A stretch of DNA of 64,000 bases from G963669295 sp963669295 (GTDB lineage Bacteria; Bacteroidota; Bacteroidia; Flavobacteriales_D; CALLUQ01), in contig OY769938.1 in the NCBI GenBank assembly GCA_963669295.1, positions 2,728,001 to 2,792,000 on the forward strand. The letters run 5' to 3'. The stretch's first letter is position 1, and every line of letters begins with the position of its first letter. Below, in pieces: positions 34,189-43,197 of the stretch. The notes under the pieces are model-generated. The model did not search any database and was not told the origin of the DNA. It saw nothing but the letters and a program-made list of their open reading frames with translations. A program made the position numbers and the translations under genes.

Positions 34189-37100
34189 ATGGCAATTTTT
34201 AGATATTGCGCAATGCTGCTGTTGCTATTTTCTGGTAATTTATTTGCAGCAACGCGAACGGTTACCAGTTCGGGTAATGGAACAGGTGCAGGTACCCTTA
34301 GAGGAGAGATCCTTGCTTCCTCCAATGGAGATGTCATTGTGTTTGACCCCTCCGTAACACTCATCACGTTATCGGGTAGTGATATTGACATCACTACTGG
34401 TATTACGATTACCGGAAACGGAGCAAATGCTACGACCATTTCGGGTGGCGGAACTGTTGGAATTTTCAATATAACCGCTAATGCTCAAGTAGTGATCAAT
34501 GACTTATCACTGATTAATGGTCGGGGGGGAGTACCTTCCTGGATAAATGGTGGATACACTTTCCAGGGCGGAGGAGCTATTTTTTACGATGCCAACTCTT
34601 CGCTAACCATCAATGATTGTGAATTTTCCAATAATAATTCAAGTGCCGGTAATGGGATAACGTCGTTTGATTATGGTGGTGCAGTTTTTCTCACCGGGTT
34701 CGGTACTGTTAATATCCATAACTGCACTTTCGAAAGCAATAGCATTAGTGGCGGAGCGGGAATCAGTGGTGGAGCGATACACACATTTGAATCTCCCACA
34801 GTATTTGTTTCCAACTGTACTTTCTTTAATAATACCTCTCCGAATGAGGGTGGAGGAATTGTGATGGATTCATATCCTGCTGGTTCTTCTCCTTCATTGT
34901 CGGTAACCAACTGTACTTTCTTTAATAGCAATGCTTCTGGAAGTTCAAATTTCGGTGCTGATATTCATGCATTGGGAAATGGAAAAACGATGACGTTGCA
35001 GAACAATGTTTTTGATCGTAGTACTCTTTCTCCTCTGAAATCAGTGGCCTGGTTTGGTTCAGGAACACAACTTTCAAGAGGAGGAAACATTTACTGGGAT
35101 ATACCAGGGTTTACTTTAGTAGCTGGAGATGCCACAAGCCAGGGCATGGGCGGTGCTGGCCTTGCAGGTGCGTTGGCCAACAATGGAGGAACAACACGTA
35201 CCATGGCCATTTCAGGGTTGGCAAGTCTTGCGCTTGACCATGGTGTAACAGGGTTTTTGGCACCACCTACTGACCAACGCGGCATTAGTCGCTCTGGAAT
35301 TCCTGATGCAGGTTCGTTTGAGTTTGCTTGCGTCGAAGATCAAACTGTATCGGCAGCTCAAACTACCGTATGTAATAATGGCTCCACCACAATAAATTTA
35401 GGATCGACCCAAATTGGGGTCAATTATTATTTACGCAATGATGCGAACGATGCAGTTGTAACGGGCCCAGTACCAGGAACAGGTAGCGGAATTGCTTTAA
35501 ATACAGGGACTCTTACCTCTACTACCACCTTTAATGTATATGGATCTAGTGCAGCCGACTCCGCAAACTGTAATGCGGAAATGGCAACATTAGTTACTGT
35601 AACGGTGCTACCACCTCTAACAGGTAGTGTGACCACAACCATTTGTAATGAAGGCAGTGTAGTAGTAAACGGTACGACTTACGATGCAGGCAATCCTACG
35701 GGCACGGAAGTATTCACCAACGTAGGGCCTAATGGATGCGACAGCACCGTAACCATTAACTTGAACGTCTTGCCAGCCTTAACAGGCAGCGTCACTACTA
35801 CCATTTGTAATGAAGGCAGTGTAGTAGTGAATGGCACTGTTTATAATGCCGGCAACCCTACGGGCACGGAAGTATTCACCAATGTAGGGCCTAATGGATG
35901 CGACAGCACCGTAACCATTAACTTGAACGTCTTGCCAGCCTTAACAGGCAGCGTCACTACTACCATTTGTAATGAAGGCAGTGTAGTAGTAAACGGTACG
36001 ACTTACGATGCAGGCAATCCTACGGGTACGGAAGTATTTACCAATGTAGGGCCTAATGGATGCGACAGCACCGTAACCATTAACTTGAACGTCTTGCCAG
36101 CCTTGACAGGCAGCGTCACTACTACTATTTGTAATGAAGGCAGTGTAGTAGTAAACGGTACGACTTACGATGCAGGCAATCCTACGGGTACAGAAGTATT
36201 TACCAATGTAGGGCCTAACGGCTGCGACAGTACAGTAACGGTTAACTTGAACGTACTCCCGGCCAAGACAGGTAGCGAAACATCTACGATTTGTAACGAA
36301 GGCAGTGTAGTGGTCAACGGAACTACTTACAATGCTGGCAACCCTACGGGTACGGAAGTATTTACCAATATAGGCCCATTTGGTTGCGACAGCACCGTAA
36401 CCATTAACTTGAATGTGTTGCCTGCTAAATCTGGTAGCGAAACATCTACGATTTGTAACGAAGGCAGTATAGTAGTAAACGGTACGACTTACAATGCCGG
36501 CAACCCCACCGGCACAGAAGTATTTACCAACGTAGGCCCCTTTGGTTGCGACAGTACCGTAACGATTAACCTGAACGTGTTGCCCGCCTTAACGGGAAGT
36601 GTTACCAGTACCATATGTCATGGAGATAGCGTGGTGGTGAATGGCACTACTTACAATGCTTCTAACCCTACAGGTACGGAAGTGTTTACCAATGTAGGAA
36701 CCAATGGATGTGACAGTACGGTAACCATTAACTTAACCGTTCAAAATGCGATCGATACTTCGGTTACTCAAGCGAGTAACACCCTTACTTCCAATGAAGC
36801 TGGAGCTACCTATCAATGGATTGATTGTGGGAATGGCAATGTAGCAATTTCAGGAGCTACCAATCAATCGTATACAGCCACTGCCAATGGCGATTATGCT
36901 GTAGTGGTTACTGTAAACGGGTGTACCGATACTTCAGCTTGTCATACAGTAACAGGTGTTGGAATTTGGGAAAGCAACTTTGCAAGTGCATTGCAGGTTT
37001 ATCCGAACCCGACTAGAGGCAACTTCACGATTGATTTGGGAGCGACCTATTCGAGGGTATCCATTTCGATTACCGATATCAGTGGGCGCTTAATCAGCTC

Positions 37101-37236
37101 TGCTGAATACCGTCAACATCAGGTATTGAACTTCAGTCTCAACGAACCTGCAGGCGTTTATTTGTTGGTGGTGGAAGACCTGACTAGAGGACAGGCAGGC
37201 AAGCGTGCTGTAATGAGGCTGGTAAAACAAGACTAA
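34189..37236 (+). CDS. T9SS-secreted beta-helix surface protein with seven 54-residue repeats (paralogue A)
   Basis: The start at 34189 gives 1015 residues with a signal peptide (MAIFRYCAMLLLLFSGNLFA). A TTG nine codons upstream is in frame but would spoil the signal. Residues 20-375 are Gly/Asn/Thr-rich with many turns (GNGTGAGTLRGEI, ITGNGANATTISGGG, NCTFFNNTSPNEGGG), typical of a right-handed parallel beta-helix. A linker domain (about 376-476) precedes seven 54-residue repeats (477-854), each with two cysteines. A final Ig-like module and a T9SS sorting domain (VYPNPTRGNFTIDLG...) end the chain. The next gene is a longer paralogue. Likely an adhesin. Confidence 0.88.
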   Translation: MAIFRYCAMLLLLFSGNLFAATRTVTSSGNGTGAGTLRGEILASSNGDVIVFDPSVTLITLSGSDIDITTGITITGNGANATTISGGGTVGIFNITANAQVVINDLSLINGRGGVPSWINGGYTFQGGGAIFYDANSSLTINDCEFSNNNSSAGNGITSFDYGGAVFLTGFGTVNIHNCTFESNSISGGAGISGGAIHTFESPTVFVSNCTFFNNTSPNEGGGIVMDSYPAGSSPSLSVTNCTFFNSNASGSSNFGADIHALGNGKTMTLQNNVFDRSTLSPLKSVAWFGSGTQLSRGGNIYWDIPGFTLVAGDATSQGMGGAGLAGALANNGGTTRTMAISGLASLALDHGVTGFLAPPTDQRGISRSGIPDAGSFEFACVEDQTVSAAQTTVCNNGSTTINLGSTQIGVNYYLRNDANDAVVTGPVPGTGSGIALNTGTLTSTTTFNVYGSSAADSANCNAEMATLVTVTVLPPLTGSVTTTICNEGSVVVNGTTYDAGNPTGTEVFTNVGPNGCDSTVTINLNVLPALTGSVTTTICNEGSVVVNGTVYNAGNPTGTEVFTNVGPNGCDSTVTINLNVLPALTGSVTTTICNEGSVVVNGTTYDAGNPTGTEVFTNVGPNGCDSTVTINLNVLPALTGSVTTTICNEGSVVVNGTTYDAGNPTGTEVFTNVGPNGCDSTVTVNLNVLPAKTGSETSTICNEGSVVVNGTTYNAGNPTGTEVFTNIGPFGCDSTVTINLNVLPAKSGSETSTICNEGSIVVNGTTYNAGNPTGTEVFTNVGPFGCDSTVTINLNVLPALTGSVTSTICHGDSVVVNGTTYNASNPTGTEVFTNVGTNGCDSTVTINLTVQNAIDTSVTQASNTLTSNEAGATYQWIDCGNGNVAISGATNQSYTATANGDYAVVVTVNGCTDTSACHTVTGVGIWESNFASALQVYPNPTRGNFTIDLGATYSRVSISITDISGRLISSAEYRQHQVLNFSLNEPAGVYLLVVEDLTRGQAGKRAVMRLVKQD
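35617..36750 (+). repeat. Seven tandem 162-bp coding repeats (paralogue A)
   Basis: Exactly seven units of 54 codons. Units 1-4 are of the LTGSVTTTICNEG type, units 5-6 of the K(T/S)GSETSTICNEG type, and unit 7 is a diverged capping unit (LTGSVTSTICHGD). Cysteines fall at unit positions 10 and 41. Units 1-3 are almost identical in DNA. Confidence 0.95.
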
Positions 37237-37298
37237 AGCAATAAGTTGTTGCTTTGAAGGCATAGATTAAAGAGTCGAAGTTCTTTTAAGTAGCAAAC

Positions 37299-37333
37299 AA
37301 AAGCCTCTCCAAACGGAGGGGCTTTTGTTTTGG
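37299..37333 (+). terminator. Terminator of paralogue A
   Basis: AAAAGCCTCTCC and GGAGGGGCTTTT form a 12-bp stem (one G-U pair) with an AAAC loop, then TGTTTT. The same hairpin follows paralogue B. Confidence 0.85.
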
Positions 37334-37532
37334 GATTTTTTGATTTTCTTAGTTGCGGATATGGTTTTGGTAGCTATCAATATGATCTACCACCTTTCAA
37401 GTTGTCTGGATGTATGTTTTTATTTAAATAACCGAAACTAGCATTTCACACTCAAATACTAGCAATAGGATAATTCAACCTGCTGAGACAACTTAAACTC
37501 CTAGTTTGCCAAAAAACTTAAACAATACTTTC

Positions 37533-40500
37533 ATGGCAATTTTTAGATATTGCGCAGTACTGCTGTTGCTATTTTCTGGTAATTTATTTGCAGCAACGCG
37601 AACGGTTACCAGTTCGGGTAATGGAACAGGTGCAGGTACCCTTAGAGGAGAGATCCTTGCTTCCTCCAATGGAGATGTCATTGTGTTTGACCCCTCCGTA
37701 ACACTCATCACGTTATCGGGTAGTGATATTGACATCACTACTGGTATTACGATTACCGGAAACGGAGCAAATGCTACGACCATTTCGGGTGGCGGAACTG
37801 TTGGAATTTTCAATATAACCGCTAATTCTCAAGTAGTGATCAATGACTTATCACTGATTAATGGTCGGGGGGGAGTACCTTCCTGGGTAAATGGTGGGTT
37901 CACTTTCCAGGGCGGAGGAGCTATTTTTTACGATGCCAACTCTTCGCTAACCATCAACGATTGCGAATTCGTTAACAACAACTCCAGTGCTGGAAACGGT
38001 TCAACCTCATTTGATTATGGTGGTGCAGTTTTTCTCACCGGGTTTGGTACTGTTAATATCCATAACTGCACTTTCGAAAGCAATAGCATTAGTGGCGGAG
38101 CGGGAATTAGTGGTGGAGCGATACACACATTTGAATCTCCCACAGTATTTGTTTCCAACTGTACTTTCTTTAATAATACCTCTCCGAATGAGGGTGGAGG
38201 AATTGTAATGGATTCATATCCTGCTGGTTCTTCTCCTTCATTGTCGGTAACCAACTGTACTTTCTTTAATAGCAATGCTTCTGGAAGTTCAAATTTCGGT
38301 GCTGATATTCATGCATTGGGAAATGGAAAAACGATGACGTTGCAGAACAATGTTTTTGATCGTAGTACTGCTTCCCCTATGAAATCAGTGGCCTGGTTTG
38401 GTTCAGGAACACAACTTTCAAGAGGAGGAAACATTTACTGGGATATACCAGGGTTTACTTTAGTAGCTGGAGATGCCACAAGCCAGGGCATGGGCGGTGC
38501 TGGCCTTGCAGGTGCGTTGGCCAACAATGGAGGAACAACACGTACCATGGCCATTTCAGGGTTGGCAAGTCTTGCGCTTGACCATGGTGTAACAGGGTTT
38601 TTGGCACCACCTACTGACCAACGCGGCATTAGTCGCTCTGGAATTCCTGATGCAGGTTCGTTTGAGTTTGCTTGCGTCGAAGATCAAACTGTATCGGCAG
38701 CTCAAACTACCGTATGTAATAATGGCTCCACCACAATAAATTTAGGATCGACCCAAATTGGGGTCAATTATTATTTACGCAATGATGCGAACGATGCAGT
38801 TGTAACGGGCCCAGTACCAGGAACAGGTAGCGGAATTGCTTTAAATACAGGGACTCTTACCTCTACTACCACCTTTAATGTATATGGAGCCAGTGCTGCC
38901 GACCCAGCCAATTGCAATGCGGAAATGGCAACACTGGTAACGGTAACGGTATTACCCGCGAAGACTGGTAGCGAAACATCTACGATTTGTAATGAAGGCA
39001 GCGTAGTGGTGAATGGCACTGTTTATAATGCTGGCAACCCCACGGGTACGGAAGTGTTTACCAATGTAGGGCCATTTGGTTGTGATAGTACGGTCACCAT
39101 TAACTTGAACGTGTTGCCTGCTAAGACTGGTAGCGAAACATCTACGATTTGTAACGAAGGCAGTGTAGTGGTGAACGGTACTGTATACAATGCTGGCAAC
39201 CCTACGGGTACGGAAGTGTTTACCAACGTAGGCCCCTTTGGTTGCGACAGTACGGTCACCATTAACTTGAACGTGTTGCCTGCCAAGACTGGTAGCGAAA
39301 CATCTACGATTTGTAACGAAGGCAGTGTGGTAGTGAACGGTACTGTGTATAATGCCGGCAATCCTACAGGTACAGAAGTATTTACCAATGTAGGGCCTAA
39401 CGGCTGCGATAGTACGGTCACCATTAACTTGAATGTGTTGCCTGCTAAGACAGGTAGTGAAACATCTACGATTTGTAACGAAGGCAGTGTAGTGGTGAAT
39501 GGTACTGTATACAATGCTGGCAACCCTACGGGTACGGAAGTGTTTACCAACGTAGGCCCCTTTGGTTGCGACAGTACAGTCACCATTAACTTGAACGTGT
39601 TGCCTGCTAAGACTGGTAGCGAAACAAGCACGATTTGTAACGAAGGCAGTGTAGTGGTGAACGGTACTGTATACAATGCTGGCAACCCTACGGGTACGGA
39701 AGTGTTTACCAACGTAGGCCCCTTTGGTTGCGACAGTACGGTCACCATTAACTTGAACGTGTTGCCTGCTAAGACAGGTAGTGAAACATCTACGATTTGT
39801 AACGAAGGCAGTGTGGTAGTGAACGGTACTGTGTATAATGCCGGCAATCCTACAGGTACAGAAGTATTTACCAATGTAGGCCCCTTTGGTTGCGATAGTA
39901 CAGTCACCATTAACTTGAATGTGTTGCCTGCTAAATCTGGTAGCGAAACATCTACGATTTGTAACGAAGGCAGTGTAGTGGTGAATGGTACGGTGTATAA
40001 TGCAAGCAATCCCACGGGAACGGAAGTATTTACCAATGTAGGCCCCTTTGGTTGCGACAGTACAGTAACGATCAACTTGAATGTATTGCCTGCCAAGACA
40101 GGTAGCGAAACATCTACGATTTGTAACGAAGGCAGTGTAGTGGTGAATGGTACGGTGTATAATGCAAGCAATCCCACGGGAACGGAAGTATTTACCAATG
40201 TAGGCTCCTTTGGTTGCGACAGTACAGTAACGATCAACTTGAATGTATTGCCTGCCAAGACTGGTAGCGAAACATCTACGATTTGTAACGAAGGCAGTGT
40301 AGTAGTGAATGGTACGGTTTATAATGCTGGCAATCCTACAGGAACGGAAGTATTCACCAATGTAGGGCCTAATGGTTGCGATAGTACCGTAACGGTTAAC
40401 TTAAATGTGCTGCCTGCCAAGACGGGTAGTGAAACAAGCACGATTTGTAACGAAGGCAGTGTGGTAGTGAACGGTACGGTGTATAATGCCGGCAATCCTA

Positions 40501-42683
40501 CAGGTACAGAAGTATTTACCAATGTAGGGCCTAACGGCTGCGATAGTACGGTCACCATTAACTTGAATGTGTTGCCTGCTAAGACAGGTAGTGAAACATC
40601 TACGATTTGTAACGAAGGCAGTGTAGTGGTGAATGGTACTGTATACAATGCTGGCAACCCTACGGGTACGGAAGTGTTTACCAACGTAGGCCCCTTTGGT
40701 TGCGACAGTACAGTCACCATTAACTTAAATGTGTTGCCTGCCAAGATGGGTAGCGAAACATCTACGATTTGTAACGAGGGTAGCGTAGTAGTAAATGGTA
40801 CGGTATACGATGCCGGTAATCCCACCGGCACGGAAGTATTTACCAATGTAGGCCCCTTTGGTTGCGACAGTACGGTAACGGTTAACTTGAACGTGTTGCC
40901 TGCCAAGACTGGTAGCGAAACATCTACGATTTGTAACGAAGGCAGTGTAGTAGTAAATGGTACGACTTACGACGCAGGTAACCCTACGGGTACAGAAGTA
41001 TTTACCAATGTAGGCCCCTTTGGTTGTGATAGTACGGTCACCATTAACTTAAATGTATTGCCTGCCAAGACAGGTAGTGAAACATCTACGATTTGTAACG
41101 AAGGCAGTGTAGTGGTGAATGGCACTGTTTATAATGCTGGCAACCCTACGGGAACGGAAGTATTTACCAATGTAGGCCCATTTGGTTGCGACAGTACGGT
41201 AACAGTTAACCTGACCGTGTTGCCTGCCAAGACAGGTAGTGAAACATCTACGATTTGTAACGAGGGTAGCGTAGTAGTAAATGGTACGGTATACGATGCC
41301 GGTAATCCCACTGGCACGGAAGTATTTACCAATGTAGGCCCCTTTGGTTGCGATAGTACAGTAACGGTTAACTTGAACGTGTTGCCTGCCAAGACTGGTA
41401 GCGAAACATCTACGATTTGTAACGAGGGTAGCGTAGTAGTAAATGGTACGGTATACGATGCCGGTAATCCCACCGGCACGGAAGTATTTACCAATGTAGG
41501 CCCCTTTGGTTGCGACAGTACAGTAACGGTTAACTTGAACGTGTTGCCTGCCAAGACTGGTAGCGAAACATCTACGATTTGTAGCGAGGGTAGCGTAGTA
41601 GTAAATGGTACGGTATACGATGCCGGTAATCCTACAGGAACGGAAGTATTTACCAATGTAGGCCCCTTTGGTTGCGATAGTACGGTAACGGTTAACCTGA
41701 CCGTGTTGCCTGCCTTAATAGGCAGTGTTACCAGTACCATATGTCATGAAGATAGTGTAGTAGTAAATGGTACGACTTACGACGCAGGTAACCCTACGGG
41801 TACAGAAGTATTTACCAATGTAGGCCCATTTGGTTGCGACAGTACGGTAACGGTTAACCTGACCGTGTTGCCTGCTTTAATAGGCAGTGTTACCAGTACC
41901 ATATGTCATGAAGATAGTGTAGTAGTGAATGGTACCACCTACAATGCTTCCAACCCCACCGGTACAGAGGTGTTTACCAATGTAGGAACTAATGGGTGTG
42001 ACAGTACCGTAACGGTTAACTTGAACGTATTGCCAGCACTAACAGGAAGTGTAACCACCTTATGTCATGGAGATAGTGTGGTGGTGAATGGCACTACTTA
42101 TAATGCTTCTAACCCTACAGGTACAGAAGTGTTTACCAATGTAGGCCCTAATGGATGTGACAGTACGGTAACCATTAACTTAACCGTTCAAAACCCGATT
42201 GATACTTCAGTGACGCAAACCGGTAGTACGCTTACTTCTAATGAAGCCGGTGCTGACTACCAATGGATAGATTGCGGAAATGGCAATGTAGCAATTTCAG
42301 GAGCTACCAATCAATCGTATACAGCCACTGCCAATGGCGATTATGCAGTAGTGGTTACTGTAAACGGGTGTACTGATACTTCAGCTTGTCATACAGTAAC
42401 AGGTGTTGGAATTTGGGAAAGTAACTTTGCAAGTGCATTGCAGGTTTACCCGAACCCGACTAGAGGCAACTTCACGATTGATTTGGGAGCGACCTATTCG
42501 AGGGTATCCATTTCGATTACCGATATCAGTGGAAGATTAATCAGCTCGGCTGAATACCGTCAACATCAGGTATTGAACTTCAGCCTCAACGAACCTGCAG
42601 GCGTTTATTTGTTGGTGGTGGAAGATCTGACTATAGGACAGGCAGGCAAGCGTGCTGTAATGAGGCTGGTAAAACAAGACTAA
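37533..42683 (+). CDS. T9SS-secreted beta-helix surface protein with twenty 54-residue repeats (paralogue B)
   Basis: The start at 37533 gives 1716 residues. The signal peptide, beta-helix and linker (1-476) are nearly identical to paralogue A, differing mainly in one patch near residues 140-160. Residues 477-1555 are 20 repeats, the last one 53 residues long. The end (1556-1716) has an Ig-like module and the same T9SS sorting domain. The size difference from A is exactly 13 repeats less one codon. Each unit has two cysteines (positions 10 and 41) that could form an intra-unit disulfide, suggesting a long stiff stalk presenting the beta-helix away from the cell (inference). Confidence 0.88.
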   Translation: MAIFRYCAVLLLLFSGNLFAATRTVTSSGNGTGAGTLRGEILASSNGDVIVFDPSVTLITLSGSDIDITTGITITGNGANATTISGGGTVGIFNITANSQVVINDLSLINGRGGVPSWVNGGFTFQGGGAIFYDANSSLTINDCEFVNNNSSAGNGSTSFDYGGAVFLTGFGTVNIHNCTFESNSISGGAGISGGAIHTFESPTVFVSNCTFFNNTSPNEGGGIVMDSYPAGSSPSLSVTNCTFFNSNASGSSNFGADIHALGNGKTMTLQNNVFDRSTASPMKSVAWFGSGTQLSRGGNIYWDIPGFTLVAGDATSQGMGGAGLAGALANNGGTTRTMAISGLASLALDHGVTGFLAPPTDQRGISRSGIPDAGSFEFACVEDQTVSAAQTTVCNNGSTTINLGSTQIGVNYYLRNDANDAVVTGPVPGTGSGIALNTGTLTSTTTFNVYGASAADPANCNAEMATLVTVTVLPAKTGSETSTICNEGSVVVNGTVYNAGNPTGTEVFTNVGPFGCDSTVTINLNVLPAKTGSETSTICNEGSVVVNGTVYNAGNPTGTEVFTNVGPFGCDSTVTINLNVLPAKTGSETSTICNEGSVVVNGTVYNAGNPTGTEVFTNVGPNGCDSTVTINLNVLPAKTGSETSTICNEGSVVVNGTVYNAGNPTGTEVFTNVGPFGCDSTVTINLNVLPAKTGSETSTICNEGSVVVNGTVYNAGNPTGTEVFTNVGPFGCDSTVTINLNVLPAKTGSETSTICNEGSVVVNGTVYNAGNPTGTEVFTNVGPFGCDSTVTINLNVLPAKSGSETSTICNEGSVVVNGTVYNASNPTGTEVFTNVGPFGCDSTVTINLNVLPAKTGSETSTICNEGSVVVNGTVYNASNPTGTEVFTNVGSFGCDSTVTINLNVLPAKTGSETSTICNEGSVVVNGTVYNAGNPTGTEVFTNVGPNGCDSTVTVNLNVLPAKTGSETSTICNEGSVVVNGTVYNAGNPTGTEVFTNVGPNGCDSTVTINLNVLPAKTGSETSTICNEGSVVVNGTVYNAGNPTGTEVFTNVGPFGCDSTVTINLNVLPAKMGSETSTICNEGSVVVNGTVYDAGNPTGTEVFTNVGPFGCDSTVTVNLNVLPAKTGSETSTICNEGSVVVNGTTYDAGNPTGTEVFTNVGPFGCDSTVTINLNVLPAKTGSETSTICNEGSVVVNGTVYNAGNPTGTEVFTNVGPFGCDSTVTVNLTVLPAKTGSETSTICNEGSVVVNGTVYDAGNPTGTEVFTNVGPFGCDSTVTVNLNVLPAKTGSETSTICNEGSVVVNGTVYDAGNPTGTEVFTNVGPFGCDSTVTVNLNVLPAKTGSETSTICSEGSVVVNGTVYDAGNPTGTEVFTNVGPFGCDSTVTVNLTVLPALIGSVTSTICHEDSVVVNGTTYDAGNPTGTEVFTNVGPFGCDSTVTVNLTVLPALIGSVTSTICHEDSVVVNGTTYNASNPTGTEVFTNVGTNGCDSTVTVNLNVLPALTGSVTTLCHGDSVVVNGTTYNASNPTGTEVFTNVGPNGCDSTVTINLTVQNPIDTSVTQTGSTLTSNEAGADYQWIDCGNGNVAISGATNQSYTATANGDYAVVVTVNGCTDTSACHTVTGVGIWESNFASALQVYPNPTRGNFTIDLGATYSRVSISITDISGRLISSAEYRQHQVLNFSLNEPAGVYLLVVEDLTIGQAGKRAVMRLVKQD
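38961..42197 (+). repeat. Twenty tandem 162-bp coding repeats (paralogue B)
   Basis: Nineteen units of 162 bp and a last of 159 bp. Units 1-17 are of the K(T/S/M)GSETSTIC type, 18-20 of the L(I/T)GSV type. Sub-families show recent exchange: units 3-4 resemble 10-11, units 7 and 8 are almost identical, and 15, 16 and 17 share GAGGGTAGCGTAGTAGT. The absence of stops on the opposite strand creates long spurious minus-strand frames here. Confidence 0.95.
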
Positions 42684-42745
42684 AGCGATAAGTTGTTGCT
42701 TTGAAGGCATAGATTAAAGAGTCGAAGTTCTTTTAAGTAGCAAAC

Positions 42746-42778
42746 AAAAGCCTCTCCAAACGGAGGGGCTTTTGTTTT
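42746..42778 (+). terminator. Terminator of paralogue B
   Basis: Same hairpin as after paralogue A: AAAAGCCTCTCC (42746-42757), AAAC loop, GGAGGGGCTTTT (42762-42773), then TGTTTT. Confidence 0.85.
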
Positions 42779-42828
42779 GGAATTTTTGTGCCTGTTGAAG
42801 AATAAAAAGTAAGAGCCCTTTGACTTTG

Positions 42829-42944
42829 CTTAGTTGCGGGGATCCCGATAGCTATCGGGAAACCTGCGAGCACTATTATTTAGGATAAAGCTCTTACAGT
42901 GTAAGCAAAACAAAAAAAGTGCGAACCTTTCGATTCGCACTTTA
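42829..42944 (-). pseudogene. Decayed tRNA-fMet 3' remnant, copy 1, with terminator
   Basis: Contains CTTAGTTGCGGGGA, which is the 3' acceptor end and downstream bases of the intact tRNA gene at 43069. A perfect palindrome TCCCGATAGCTATCGGGA (42843-42860) sits where the T-loop should be, followed by AAACCTGCGAG from the T-stem. A copy of the tRNA terminator hairpin follows (about 42916-42943). Unit length is about 116 bp. The 42684-43068 interval holds only these remnants and the terminators. Confidence 0.75.
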
Positions 42945-43063
42945 CTTAGTTGCGGGGACAGCCCCGATGACTATCGGGAAACCTGCGAGTACTATTATTT
43001 AGGATAAAGTTCTTACAGTGTAAGCAAAACAAAAAAAGTGCGAACCTTTCGATTCGCACTTTG
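42945..43063 (-). pseudogene. Decayed tRNA-fMet 3' remnant, copy 2, with terminator
   Basis: Second unit of about 119 bp, nearly identical to copy 1. CTTAGTTGCGGGGACAG is followed by the imperfect palindrome CCCCGATGACTATCGGG (42962-42978) and AAACCTGCGAG. The right end is the terminator that now serves the intact tRNA gene. Confidence 0.75.
43030..43062 (-). terminator. Terminator of the tRNA-fMet gene
   Basis: On the minus strand AAAGTGCGAA pairs with TTCGCACTTT around an 8-nt loop, followed by seven T. It starts 7 nt past the tRNA discriminator base. Confidence 0.85.
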
Positions 43064-43068
43064 CTTAG

Positions 43069-43141
<73 letters not shown>

Positions 43142-43151
43142 ATGTTGGGTG

Positions 43152-43182
43152 CAAATATATATTTTGTTTCTTTGTTGGCAAA
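43152..43182 (-). promoter_or_regulatory. Consensus promoter of the tRNA-fMet gene
   Basis: On the minus strand TTTG (43182-43179), a 19-nt spacer and TATATTTG (43159-43152) match the Bacteroidota consensus exactly. The tRNA 5' end is 10 nt beyond the -7 box. Confidence 0.75.
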
Positions 43183-43197
43183 GAAAATTCCAATAAA

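Larger units (their letters stand above)
34081..37334 (+). repeat. Tandem duplication, copy 1 (gene plus flanks)
   Basis: The segment from TTAAATAACCGAAACTAGC at 34080 to the terminator near 37334 recurs at 37424-42780. It includes the upstream flank, the whole gene and its terminator. The start codons are offset by 3344 bp. The flanks and outer coding parts are nearly identical; the repeat-array borders differ. Confidence 0.9.
37425..42782 (+). repeat. Tandem duplication, copy 2 (gene plus flanks)
   Basis: Second copy of the unit at 34081-37334, longer because its internal array holds 20 rather than 7 repeats (minus one codon). The upstream flank (CCGAAACTAGCATTT...) and the terminator are nearly identical to copy 1. 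Confidence 0.9.

Noticed and set aside
39023..40258. Long minus-strand open frame of 411 codons in the repeat array of paralogue B (and others at 40319-40906 and 41129-41740)
   Set aside because: It is the antisense of the 162-bp coding repeats; the plus-strand frame has a signal peptide, conserved paralogue and sorting domain. Repetition carries the accidental lack of stops from unit to unit.
35617..42197. CRISPR-like appearance of regular repeats
   Set aside because: Units are 162 bp, contiguous without unique spacers, and clearly coding.
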